Shown here piece after piece: positions 36,400 through 43,456 of a stretch of DNA of 64,000 nucleotides; the first letter of the stretch is position 1; the number at the start of each line of letters is the position of its first letter. Both the position numbers and the translations under genes were made by a program. Source of the DNA: Methylomicrobium sp051061015 (GTDB lineage Bacteria; Pseudomonadota; Gammaproteobacteria; Methylococcales; Methylomonadaceae). The DNA is taken from the NCBI GenBank assembly GCA_051061015.1, contig JBPFEG010000013.1, forward strand, positions 186,001-250,000, read 5' to 3'. Below the pieces are notes generated by a model, which had not been told where the DNA came from, ran no database searches, and saw nothing but the letters and a program-made list of their open reading frames with translations.

Positions 36400-36510
36400 T
36401 CCATTTTACATATCGCGTTTCTGGGATTACGTGAAAATTCACCGGTAGGATACTACAGGGAGGTCCGCACTATAAGGGTATGGTCCAGGGACAGAGCAGT
36501 TGCCGGACAG

Positions 36511-36543
36511 GAAGCGCATCATACCAGAAGATGCGCTTCTTTC
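36511..36543 (+). terminator. Hairpin terminator after the PuuD-like gene
   Basis: GAAGCGCATC (36511-36520) pairs with GATGCGCTTC (36530-36539), followed by TTTC. The short U-tract makes it moderate in strength. It lies between convergent genes. Confidence 0.6.
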
Positions 36544-36560
36544 GCGGCACAGCCTTTCGA

Positions 36561-37403
36561 TCAATCGAGAATCTTCAGCTTGACTAAATGCACGCGCCGA
36601 GTGTCAGCCCTGACAATCTCAAAACGCATATTGTCGACGATTAAATTTTCGCCTTTCTTCGGCATGTGCTCCATTTCGTTGACAATGAAACCCCCGACCG
36701 TGTCGTATTCATCGGTCGCCAAATGGGTATTAAAATAATCATCGAATTCCTCGATCGGCGTCAGCGCCTTGATCATGTATTCGTTTTCACTGCGCTGCAG
36801 AATATAGCCTTCGTCATCCTGCTCATCATGCTCGTCCTCGATCTCGCCGACAATCTGCTCGAGCACATCCTCGATCGTGACCAATCCGGCCGCCTGGCCG
36901 TATTCATCGACGATGATCGCCATGTGGTTACCCTTTGTCCGGAGTTCTTTCAGCAGCACATTCAATCGTTTGCTTTCCGGCACCAGAATGACCGGACGCA
37001 TGATTTGCTCGACTTTCAGCTGCTTGTTTTCGAGCGAATGCGCAAACAAGTCCTTCACCAATAAAATGCCGACCACCTTACTGCGGTCTTCCTCGATGAC
37101 AGGATAACGTGAATGGCCGAATTGCGTGACCAGCGGAAACAAGGTATCGAGTTCCGCATCCTTCGGTACTACCACCATCTGTACGCGCGGAATCATGATA
37201 TCCCTGACCCGCAATTGCGATACCTGTAATGCGCCCTCGATCATGCTCAAGGCGTCGGTATCGAGTAAATGATTTTCCCTGGCGTCGCGGAGAATTTCCA
37301 ACAGATCGTCAAGGTCTTGAGGCTCCCCGGTCAGCAGCTGACCGATTTTTCCGATCCAGCTTTTCTGCGAGGAGTGCCTACTCGGAGGCTGCCCTTCACT
37401 CAT
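36561..37403 (-). CDS. corC: CorC/YbeX-type CBS-domain protein
   Basis: A 280-residue protein of the HlyC/CorC family. Two CBS domains span about residues 68-190 (RVRDIMIPRVQMV, VIEEDRSKVVGILLVKDL, IIVDEYGQAAGLVTIEDVLEQIVGEI), followed by the CorC transporter-associated domain (about 200-280). It has been linked to Mg2+/Co2+ efflux with CorA and to heat tolerance. The start at 37403 overlaps the ybeY stop by 4 bp. The miaB-phoH-ybeY-corC order is the standard E. coli ybeZYX arrangement. The lnt gene that often follows is absent here. Confidence 0.95.
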   Translation of the reverse strand: MSEGQPPSRHSSQKSWIGKIGQLLTGEPQDLDDLLEILRDARENHLLDTDALSMIEGALQVSQLRVRDIMIPRVQMVVVPKDAELDTLFPLVTQFGHSRYPVIEEDRSKVVGILLVKDLFAHSLENKQLKVEQIMRPVILVPESKRLNVLLKELRTKGNHMAIIVDEYGQAAGLVTIEDVLEQIVGEIEDEHDEQDDEGYILQRSENEYMIKALTPIEEFDDYFNTHLATDEYDTVGGFIVNEMEHMPKKGENLIVDNMRFEIVRADTRRVHLVKLKILD

Positions 37404-37903
37404 TTATGTATAACCTCTATATATGGGTTTTCGATTTGCAATTGTTTTAGAATCGCGATTTCTTTCGCTTCCATTTCTTCGGCTTCATTTTCCTCGATAT
37501 GATCATAGCCCAGCAAGTGCAGGAGGCCATGAATAATCATATGCGCCCAGTGATCCGCCAGCTGTTTGTGCTGCTCCACGGCTTCCCGCTCCACGACCGG
37601 AGCGCAGATAACCAGATCGCCCAGCAATGTTTCTTCTTCGCCTTCAGCGATATCCAGGCTTTCGGGCCATTCAAAAGGAAAACTCAACACGTTGGTCGGA
37701 CCTTGCTTATGCCGGTATTGTTCGTTCAACTCGGCGCTTTCCTGTTCATCGACAATTCTAATCACACAGGCATAGGACTGATCGCTTTCTGCCAGCGCCG
37801 TATCGATCCATTTGACGACCTGCCGCCGGTCGGGTTGGCCAGGCGACTTGAAGGCCCGCTGAATTTCGATATTATGACTTGGGCGCTTTAGCGGTTTGTT
37901 CAT
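37400..37903 (-). CDS. ybeY: Endoribonuclease YbeY
   Basis: A 167-codon frame giving a zinc-dependent endoribonuclease used in 16S rRNA 3' maturation and ribosome quality control. The metal motif HGLLHLLGYDH (HxxxHxxxxxH) is present, as is the family segment GPTNVLSFPFEWPE. The ATG at 37903 was chosen; it overlaps the end of phoH by 32 bp. A second ATG 9 bp upstream (37912) is also possible. Further upstream extension lies wholly inside phoH and is unlikely. The gene is translationally linked with corC. Confidence 0.94.
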   Translation of the reverse strand: MNKPLKRPSHNIEIQRAFKSPGQPDRRQVVKWIDTALAESDQSYACVIRIVDEQESAELNEQYRHKQGPTNVLSFPFEWPESLDIAEGEEETLLGDLVICAPVVEREAVEQHKQLADHWAHMIIHGLLHLLGYDHIEENEAEEMEAKEIAILKQLQIENPYIEVIHK

Positions 37904-38849
37904 AGGCCTCATAGGCGGACACGATGCGCTGCACCAAAGGATGCCTGACCACGTCGCGGACGCCGAAATAAGTAAAGCTGATCCCTTCGACATCCTTTAA
38001 CACATCCAAGACCTGCCTGAGACCGGACATTTTTTCGGAAGGCAAATCGATCTGGGTCAAATCGCCTGTGACTACCGCAGTCGAACCAAAACCCACCCGG
38101 GTCAGAAACATCTTGATCTGTTCGGTCGTCGTATTCTGCGCTTCATCCAGAATGATGAACGCATCGTTCAAGGTCCGACCACGCATGAATGCGAGCGGCG
38201 CGACTTCAATGATGCCCCGTTCCATCATTTTTTCTACGCGTTCGAAGCCGAGCATCTCATACAAGGCATCATACAAGGGGCGCAGATAAGGATCTACCTT
38301 TTGCGCCATATCGCCTGGCAGAAAGCCGAGTTTTTCCCCCGCCTCGACCGCCGGACGCACTAAAATGATCTTGCTGACCTTTTCGTTCTGCAGAGCCTCG
38401 ATCGCACAGGCAACCGCCAGATAGGTCTTTCCGGTTCCGGCTGGGCCGACGCCGAAGTTGATGTCATGGCTGACGATCTTTCTGAGGTAATCCTGCTGAT
38501 TCGCTCCCCGCCCCCGGATCAGGCCGCGCTTGGTCTTGATTGCGACCACCGGCTGGCTCGGCTCTTCAGGCGCCGACAGAATAGCATCGATCGACGCATC
38601 CTGCATCGCCAAATGAATCGATTCGGAGGTTAGAACTTCCTTTTCGGTCGTTTCAAACAGCTTCTGCATCAACGCACAGGCAGCGTTGACCGAGGATTCG
38701 ACGCCGGTCACCTTGAATTGATTGCCGCGATTCGAAATTTCGACTTGCAGTCGCGCTTCGATCTGACGCAAATGTTGATCAAGTTGTCCACATAAATTAG
38801 ATAACCGGACATTGTCGTCCGGCGTCAGGATCAGTTCCTGGGAGGTCAT
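37872..38849 (-). CDS. ybeZ: PhoH-like ATPase (YbeZ)
   Basis: A 325-residue P-loop ATPase. An N-terminal KH-like RNA-binding part (about residues 1-95) precedes the PhoH domain with Walker A GPAGTGKT and Walker B FIILDEAQNTT, and QIDLPSEKMSGL. YbeZ partners with YbeY in rRNA processing. The ATG at 38849 was preferred over an in-frame TTG at 38897 that would overlap miaB; no strong Shine-Dalgarno sequence is visible at either. It begins 10 bp after the miaB stop. Confidence 0.95.
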   Translation of the reverse strand: MTSQELILTPDDNVRLSNLCGQLDQHLRQIEARLQVEISNRGNQFKVTGVESSVNAACALMQKLFETTEKEVLTSESIHLAMQDASIDAILSAPEEPSQPVVAIKTKRGLIRGRGANQQDYLRKIVSHDINFGVGPAGTGKTYLAVACAIEALQNEKVSKIILVRPAVEAGEKLGFLPGDMAQKVDPYLRPLYDALYEMLGFERVEKMMERGIIEVAPLAFMRGRTLNDAFIILDEAQNTTTEQIKMFLTRVGFGSTAVVTGDLTQIDLPSEKMSGLRQVLDVLKDVEGISFTYFGVRDVVRHPLVQRIVSAYEAYEQTAKAPKS

Positions 38850-38859
38850 GGTTGGAAGA

Positions 38860-40230
38860 TCAGCTGTTGACGACAATTCTTTCAATACTGGAATCAACGA
38901 TACGACCTCGCAATGAATTCGGCAGCGCCTCGGTAATCAGCACATCAACAAACTGACCGACCAGTCGTGGATGTGCAACAAAATTAACGACCCGATTGTT
39001 TTCGGTTCGGCCCTGCATATGTAAAGGGTTCTTTTTCGATTTGCCTTCGACAAGTACGGTTTGCATGGTATTCACCATGTTCTGTGCGATGGCGGAGGCA
39101 TTCTGATTGATGCGGATCTGGAAGCGTTCCAGACGCTGCTTTTTGACTTCCGCCGGCACATCATCAGGTAAGTCCGCTGCCGGCGTACCGGGACGCGCGC
39201 TGTAGATAAAGCTGAATGACAGATCGAAGCCAATCTCATCGACTAACGCGAGCGTATCCTCGAAATCCTGCTCGGTTTCGCCCGGGAAGCCGATGATGAA
39301 ATCGGAAGACAAATAAATGTTCGGGCGCACTTCCCGGAGTTTGCGAATTTTTTCGATATAATCGGCGCGCGTATGGCCGCGCTTCATCATCTTCAGAATA
39401 TGATCACTGCCTGATTGCACCGGCAGATGCAGATGATCGACCAGGGCCGGAATCTCGGCATAGGCTTCGATCAAGCTATCGGTGAATTCGACCGGGTGCG
39501 AGGTGGTAAAACGGATCCGGCCGATGCCCTCAATTGCAGCTACATGGTGCAGCAGCAACGCGAAATCGGCAATATCGCCGTCTTCCATCTGGCCGCGGTA
39601 GGCATTCACATTCTGGCCGAGCAGATTGACTTCGCGAACGCCCTGTCTTGCCAATGCCGTGATTTCCGCGACCACATCGTCGAGCGGACGGCTGATTTCT
39701 TCGCCGCGGGTATAAGGCACCACGCAGAAGGAACAGTATTTGCTGCAGCCCTCCATTACCGAGACAAACGCCTTAGGGCCCTCGGCGCGCGGCTCAGGCA
39801 GCGCATCGAATTTTTCGATTTCGGGGAAAGAGATATCGACGACCGGCATGCGCTTATTGCGGGCCTGATCAATCATTTGCGGGAGGCGATGCAGAGTCTG
39901 CGGACCGAAAACGATGTCGACGAATGGGGCGCGTTTTTGAATCGCATCACCCTCCTGACTGGCTACGCAGCCGCCGACGCCGATCACGACTTCGGGGCGT
40001 TTTTCTTTCAGGATACGCCACTGGCCCAACGCGGAAAACACTTTTTCCTGCGCCTTTTCGCGGATCGAGCAGGTATTCAACAACAAAACATCCGCCTGTT
40101 TCGGATCGTCCGTCAACTCCAAACCATGTGACACGTACAGCACATCCCGCATTTTATCGGAATCATACTCGTTCATCTGGCAACCGTTGGTTTGAATATA
40201 AAGCTTCTGCGTCATATTGTCGAAAATCAT
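38860..40230 (-). CDS. miaB: tRNA-2-methylthio-N6-dimethylallyladenosine synthase
   Basis: A 456-residue radical-SAM methylthiotransferase that adds the 2-methylthio group to i6A37 of tRNAs. An N-terminal UPF0004 domain has TNGCQMNEYDSD and LNTCSIREKA with cluster cysteines. The radical SAM CxxxCxxC motif is SKYCSFCVVPYTRGEE with the preceding Cys in VMEGCSKYC. A C-terminal TRAM domain follows. Two in-frame ATGs (40230, 40215) exist; the first has AGAG upstream. It is the first gene of the ybeZYX operon. Confidence 0.97.
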   Translation of the reverse strand: MIFDNMTQKLYIQTNGCQMNEYDSDKMRDVLYVSHGLELTDDPKQADVLLLNTCSIREKAQEKVFSALGQWRILKEKRPEVVIGVGGCVASQEGDAIQKRAPFVDIVFGPQTLHRLPQMIDQARNKRMPVVDISFPEIEKFDALPEPRAEGPKAFVSVMEGCSKYCSFCVVPYTRGEEISRPLDDVVAEITALARQGVREVNLLGQNVNAYRGQMEDGDIADFALLLHHVAAIEGIGRIRFTTSHPVEFTDSLIEAYAEIPALVDHLHLPVQSGSDHILKMMKRGHTRADYIEKIRKLREVRPNIYLSSDFIIGFPGETEQDFEDTLALVDEIGFDLSFSFIYSARPGTPAADLPDDVPAEVKKQRLERFQIRINQNASAIAQNMVNTMQTVLVEGKSKKNPLHMQGRTENNRVVNFVAHPRLVGQFVDVLITEALPNSLRGRIVDSSIERIVVNS

Positions 40231-40652
40231 TTAAAATCTCTAAGTCTATATTCCTAAAGAAATAACCCGCGAGATAAAATGATGCTCACAGCCTCCACAG
40301 TATTAATGACTATACTCAGAGTGATTATGTAGCCCCAGGAAAGTTCATCAGGAAAGCAGTTATTATAACCCGAATCGTAACTAAACAAAAAACTGACGGC
40401 GAATTTCGTTTTGATTGAACCGAAGCCCAACTTCCTCATCTTCTGCTTCCGATAAGCGGCGATTCGGAATATCGGTCCGTAGCGCTGAAACAGGTTATGA
40501 TAGGCTAATCACCAGAAACTCAACATATTTCGGTATGGCCGGAAAATAAAGTAATCCTTCCCCATCCGACAAAAACTTCCAAATTGACTAAAATTTACGA
40601 TCACCTCGGCAAGTGGTCGCTGTATGATGAATCGGCATAATCAGGAGAAAAA
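40231..40652. other. Divergent intergenic region miaB-PilZ gene
   Basis: About 420 bp with no supported gene. It must contain promoters for both flanking genes, but no convincing -35/-10 pair was found. A Shine-Dalgarno sequence AGGAGA precedes the PilZ-like gene at 40653. Confidence 0.4.
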
Positions 40653-41279
40653 ATGAAACTCGAATTACCGCGCGCTTTTAGAAAAGATTTGTATCTTGAA
40701 GGTATGATTTTTCTTAACGGGCAAGAACAGGCCATCATCATCAAGAATCTGTCCATTACCGGTTTACTGGCCGAGCTTAACCAACAAAAAGGCGCCGAAA
40801 ACGATATCAGGGATATTTTCAACTCGCTGCAAACGTCAACCTTGACCGATATTTTCATTCCTTCGATGCGACTGGCTGGCGAAATGGAAGTGATCCGGGC
40901 CGATATTAAAAAAGATAAAATATTGATCGCACTGGAATTTAAATCGGTTTCGTATGATGTTGAAGATTTTATTTATAAACGAAAAATGTACCGAAAAAAG
41001 TTGCCAGGAGAGGGACGTATTCGACTGAACGGCGGTTATCATCCCTTCATGGCGGTGAATGTGTCGGTTGAAGGGCTAATGATTCATCTGGATGAGACGA
41101 TCACGATTGATGACTCCGAAACGACGGCTCCTTTCGAATTTGAAAAACTTGGAATGATCGGCGAAGCCCGCATCGTCTGGATCGAACACCCGCACCCCGA
41201 GAAGACATTAATGGGACTGAATTATGTCCATCTGGAACAGGACAAACTCAACACCATTCCACGTTTCGCGAACCGCTAA
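40653..41279 (+). CDS. Tandem PilZ-like domain protein
   Basis: A 208-residue cytoplasmic protein with two PilZ-like beta-barrel halves. The first (residues about 7-105) has the NLSITG pattern at 32-37, resembling the PilZ (D/N)xSxxG motif, but no clear RxxxR. The second (about 108-205) has RKMYR at 110-114 (RxxxR) and NVSVEG at 136-141, the two c-di-GMP contact motifs in the right order. The second half is therefore likely to bind c-di-GMP, and the first may be a degenerate or dimerising copy. No flagellar, pilus or GGDEF genes are adjacent, so the output is unknown. A terminator follows. Confidence 0.75.
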   Translation: MKLELPRAFRKDLYLEGMIFLNGQEQAIIIKNLSITGLLAELNQQKGAENDIRDIFNSLQTSTLTDIFIPSMRLAGEMEVIRADIKKDKILIALEFKSVSYDVEDFIYKRKMYRKKLPGEGRIRLNGGYHPFMAVNVSVEGLMIHLDETITIDDSETTAPFEFEKLGMIGEARIVWIEHPHPEKTLMGLNYVHLEQDKLNTIPRFANR

Positions 41280-41393
41280 GCCGAAAAGCCCATATTTCGA
41301 TACAGGCCAATTTTGCGGCATTCCCCTTTGATCTTTTCAAATCCACTTTTCGATCGGCATGGCATCATTTACCGATTTACATGACAATCCACG

Positions 41394-41422
41394 AAAACCG
41401 GCACAGGTATGGCCGGTTTTTC
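41394..41422 (+). terminator. Rho-independent terminator after the PilZ-like gene
   Basis: AAAACCGGC (41394-41402) pairs with GCCGGTTTT (41412-41420), running into TTTTT. It lies 115 bp after the stop codon, so the transcript would have a long 3' tail. Confidence 0.8.
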
Positions 41423-41508
41423 CTTGCTGAACTTTTCACCCTTTCAACTATCCATTACAATCGTTGGATTTAATCATGTCGCACTTACCGTCAAGGAAGA
41501 CTTCGACG

Positions 41509-41524
41509 TTCTAATTTGTTAGAA
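41509..41524. promoter_or_regulatory. Candidate operator palindrome upstream of the multicopper oxidase
   Basis: Perfect palindrome TTCTAA-TTTG-TTAGAA, 72 bp upstream of the oxidase ATG, in a position suited to a repressor or activator site. No regulator gene is adjacent, so the binding protein is unknown. Confidence 0.35.
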
Positions 41525-41595
41525 TCAGCAAGGTAATTATACTTGTACCCGCCGGGAACAAGTGTTTTATTCGTGTAGTTTTTCCGAGGTAATTT

Positions 41596-43383
41596 ATGCA
41601 AAAAAAGCTTCTTGCCATTCTTTGTGGCGCCCCGCTGCTCCTTGACCCAGTCTGGAGCCAGGCCGCCACCGATCTGCCGCCCAACGGAAAAACCGAACTG
41701 GGCGCAGTGGAAGAAGTCTGTTCAAATTTCACTGATCCAGAATGGCGCAAGGCCCAAGTCATTGACGGGGTCGAGATTCAGGAATCGCTGCTCTGCAACC
41801 CGGACAATCCCGCCGAAATCGCCGCCTTTGTAAAAGGCACCAACGGTATTTCGATGGATACTCTGATGCAGACTCAGCTTGCCGCTGACGCGATCACGAT
41901 GTCGGATGACCTGGATGGCGACGGCGACCCGGACAAATATATCATCAAACTCGAGATCGCCGAATTGAACGGCCACTCGCCGGACATGAAGGATCCGACT
42001 ACAACATTCGACATCGCACCGGGCATTCAGCCGACATTCTGGGTATTCGCACCGAAGACCCGCGACATGTCGACGCTGAGTCTTTACGAACCGATTGCAA
42101 ATCCGTTGCTGCGTTCGCCGTCTCCGGTCATTCGGGTCGAGCAGAATGATATCGTCTGGCTGGTGCTGGAAAATACCCATTATCTGCCACATTCGATCCA
42201 TCTGCACGGCATCGACCATCCTTACATGGATCACAGCGGAGGCGGCAACGACGGCGTCGGCCAGACCAGCGCGATGGATGTGATGCCGGGGCAAAAGAAA
42301 ACCTATGTGATCAAGCCGCGCCAGGCCGGAACCATGTATTACCATTGCCACGTGCAGCCGCACGTGCACATTCCGATGGGTCTTCAGGGCATGTTCGTGA
42401 TCGAGGAAAACCGCCCCAACAACTGGCCGCAGGTCTTCAACGTGGGCGCGGGCCAGGTTCGCCATCCGTCTGTTGCCATACTCGAAAAATATGCTTCGGA
42501 ATACGACCTGCATTATCAGTCCGCGGATAAGGAACTGCATGAGCTCGCCCGCTCGGTCAATGATCCTCGCCTGATCGGAAAGCGTCTGAATCTGGATTAC
42601 GATGTAACCGAAGCAAAGGACGATTATTTCATGCTGAACGGCCGTTCGTTTCCTTATACGCTCAGAGAGTCGCTGGTCGTTTTGGAGCAGGACCAAAAGG
42701 TCAAGCTGCGCGTCTATAACGGCACACAGGAAACGATTGCAGTGCACCTGCACGGACACAAGCCGACCTCGACCCATTACGACGGGGTCGATAACGGCCC
42801 GAACGCCTTTATCACCCGAGACGTCCATGGGTTGACCCCCGCCCAACGGCTCGATCTGGAGCTTTCGGGCGTCGATGACGGCTTGCACAGCTTTGGCGAA
42901 GGTGTCTGGATGTTTCATGACCATGTCGAGAAAGCTTTCACTACTGACGGTGTAGGTGAAGGCGGCGATATCAGCTTGGTGGTTTATAAAAAATTCCTGG
43001 ACGAAAAAGGCATTCCGTCGCTGCATGGCATGAGTCTCGCCCCGTATTTCACCAAGGAATTCTGGCAAAGAAAATACCCTATATGGCAGGACATGGATAC
43101 ATGGCACAGCCTTGGCTTTCCAGATGTGAAAGCAGGGTACCAGCCCGCTAAAAAGGCCGTGCAGATTGCGCAGCCGAGTTCGGTCGCAACCTCCGCAAGC
43201 ACAGCGGCCGCGGCCGTTCCAGGACAAGCAGTAGCCACAGGGAGCACTCCGGAAGAATCATCGGTATTGGGTAAACTGACCTTCGGTCTGCTGCTCGGCT
43301 TTATCAGCTATTGGGCCGTAATTAAAAGGGAATGGCTTTTGGGAATGTTCAGAAAACTGGTTAAAAATAATATATCCAATTGA
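41596..43383 (+). CDS. Membrane-anchored multicopper oxidase
   Basis: A 595-residue exported cupredoxin-domain oxidase. A signal peptide (MQKKLLAILCGAPLLLDPVWSQA) and a C-terminal transmembrane helix (about 558-576) with a basic tail place it on the periplasmic face of the inner membrane. Copper ligands appear as HLHG (His202, His204), HCHVQPHVH (His250, Cys251, His252), HLHGHKP, and FHDH (His441, His443). The single motif Cys lies in the first half and the second half has none, unlike classic three-domain laccases. A Thr/Ser/Ala-rich linker (about 525-553) precedes the anchor. Copper tolerance or oxidation of a periplasmic donor is plausible; the substrate is unknown. A weak hairpin GGCGC/GCGCC follows at 43410-43425. 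Confidence 0.88.
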   Translation: MQKKLLAILCGAPLLLDPVWSQAATDLPPNGKTELGAVEEVCSNFTDPEWRKAQVIDGVEIQESLLCNPDNPAEIAAFVKGTNGISMDTLMQTQLAADAITMSDDLDGDGDPDKYIIKLEIAELNGHSPDMKDPTTTFDIAPGIQPTFWVFAPKTRDMSTLSLYEPIANPLLRSPSPVIRVEQNDIVWLVLENTHYLPHSIHLHGIDHPYMDHSGGGNDGVGQTSAMDVMPGQKKTYVIKPRQAGTMYYHCHVQPHVHIPMGLQGMFVIEENRPNNWPQVFNVGAGQVRHPSVAILEKYASEYDLHYQSADKELHELARSVNDPRLIGKRLNLDYDVTEAKDDYFMLNGRSFPYTLRESLVVLEQDQKVKLRVYNGTQETIAVHLHGHKPTSTHYDGVDNGPNAFITRDVHGLTPAQRLDLELSGVDDGLHSFGEGVWMFHDHVEKAFTTDGVGEGGDISLVVYKKFLDEKGIPSLHGMSLAPYFTKEFWQRKYPIWQDMDTWHSLGFPDVKAGYQPAKKAVQIAQPSSVATSASTAAAAVPGQAVATGSTPEESSVLGKLTFGLLLGFISYWAVIKREWLLGMFRKLVKNNISN

Positions 43384-43456
43384 TCTCGTTGAAAAAACCA
43401 TCAAATAAAGGCGCAAGGAAGCGCCGGGTATTTTAATGCGTTGCAGAACTGCTAAC

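Larger units (their letters stand above)
41280..41595. other. Intergenic region PilZ gene to multicopper oxidase
   Basis: About 316 bp without a gene. It contains the terminator at 41394-41422 and a palindrome at 41509-41524, both listed separately. A GAGGTAA ribosome-binding site sits just before the oxidase start. Confidence 0.5.

Noticed and set aside
41722..43227. 501-codon open frame on the minus strand opposite the multicopper oxidase
   Set aside because: It is a shadow of the oxidase gene; no ribosome-binding site and no family features, whereas the plus strand has clear copper motifs and a signal peptide.
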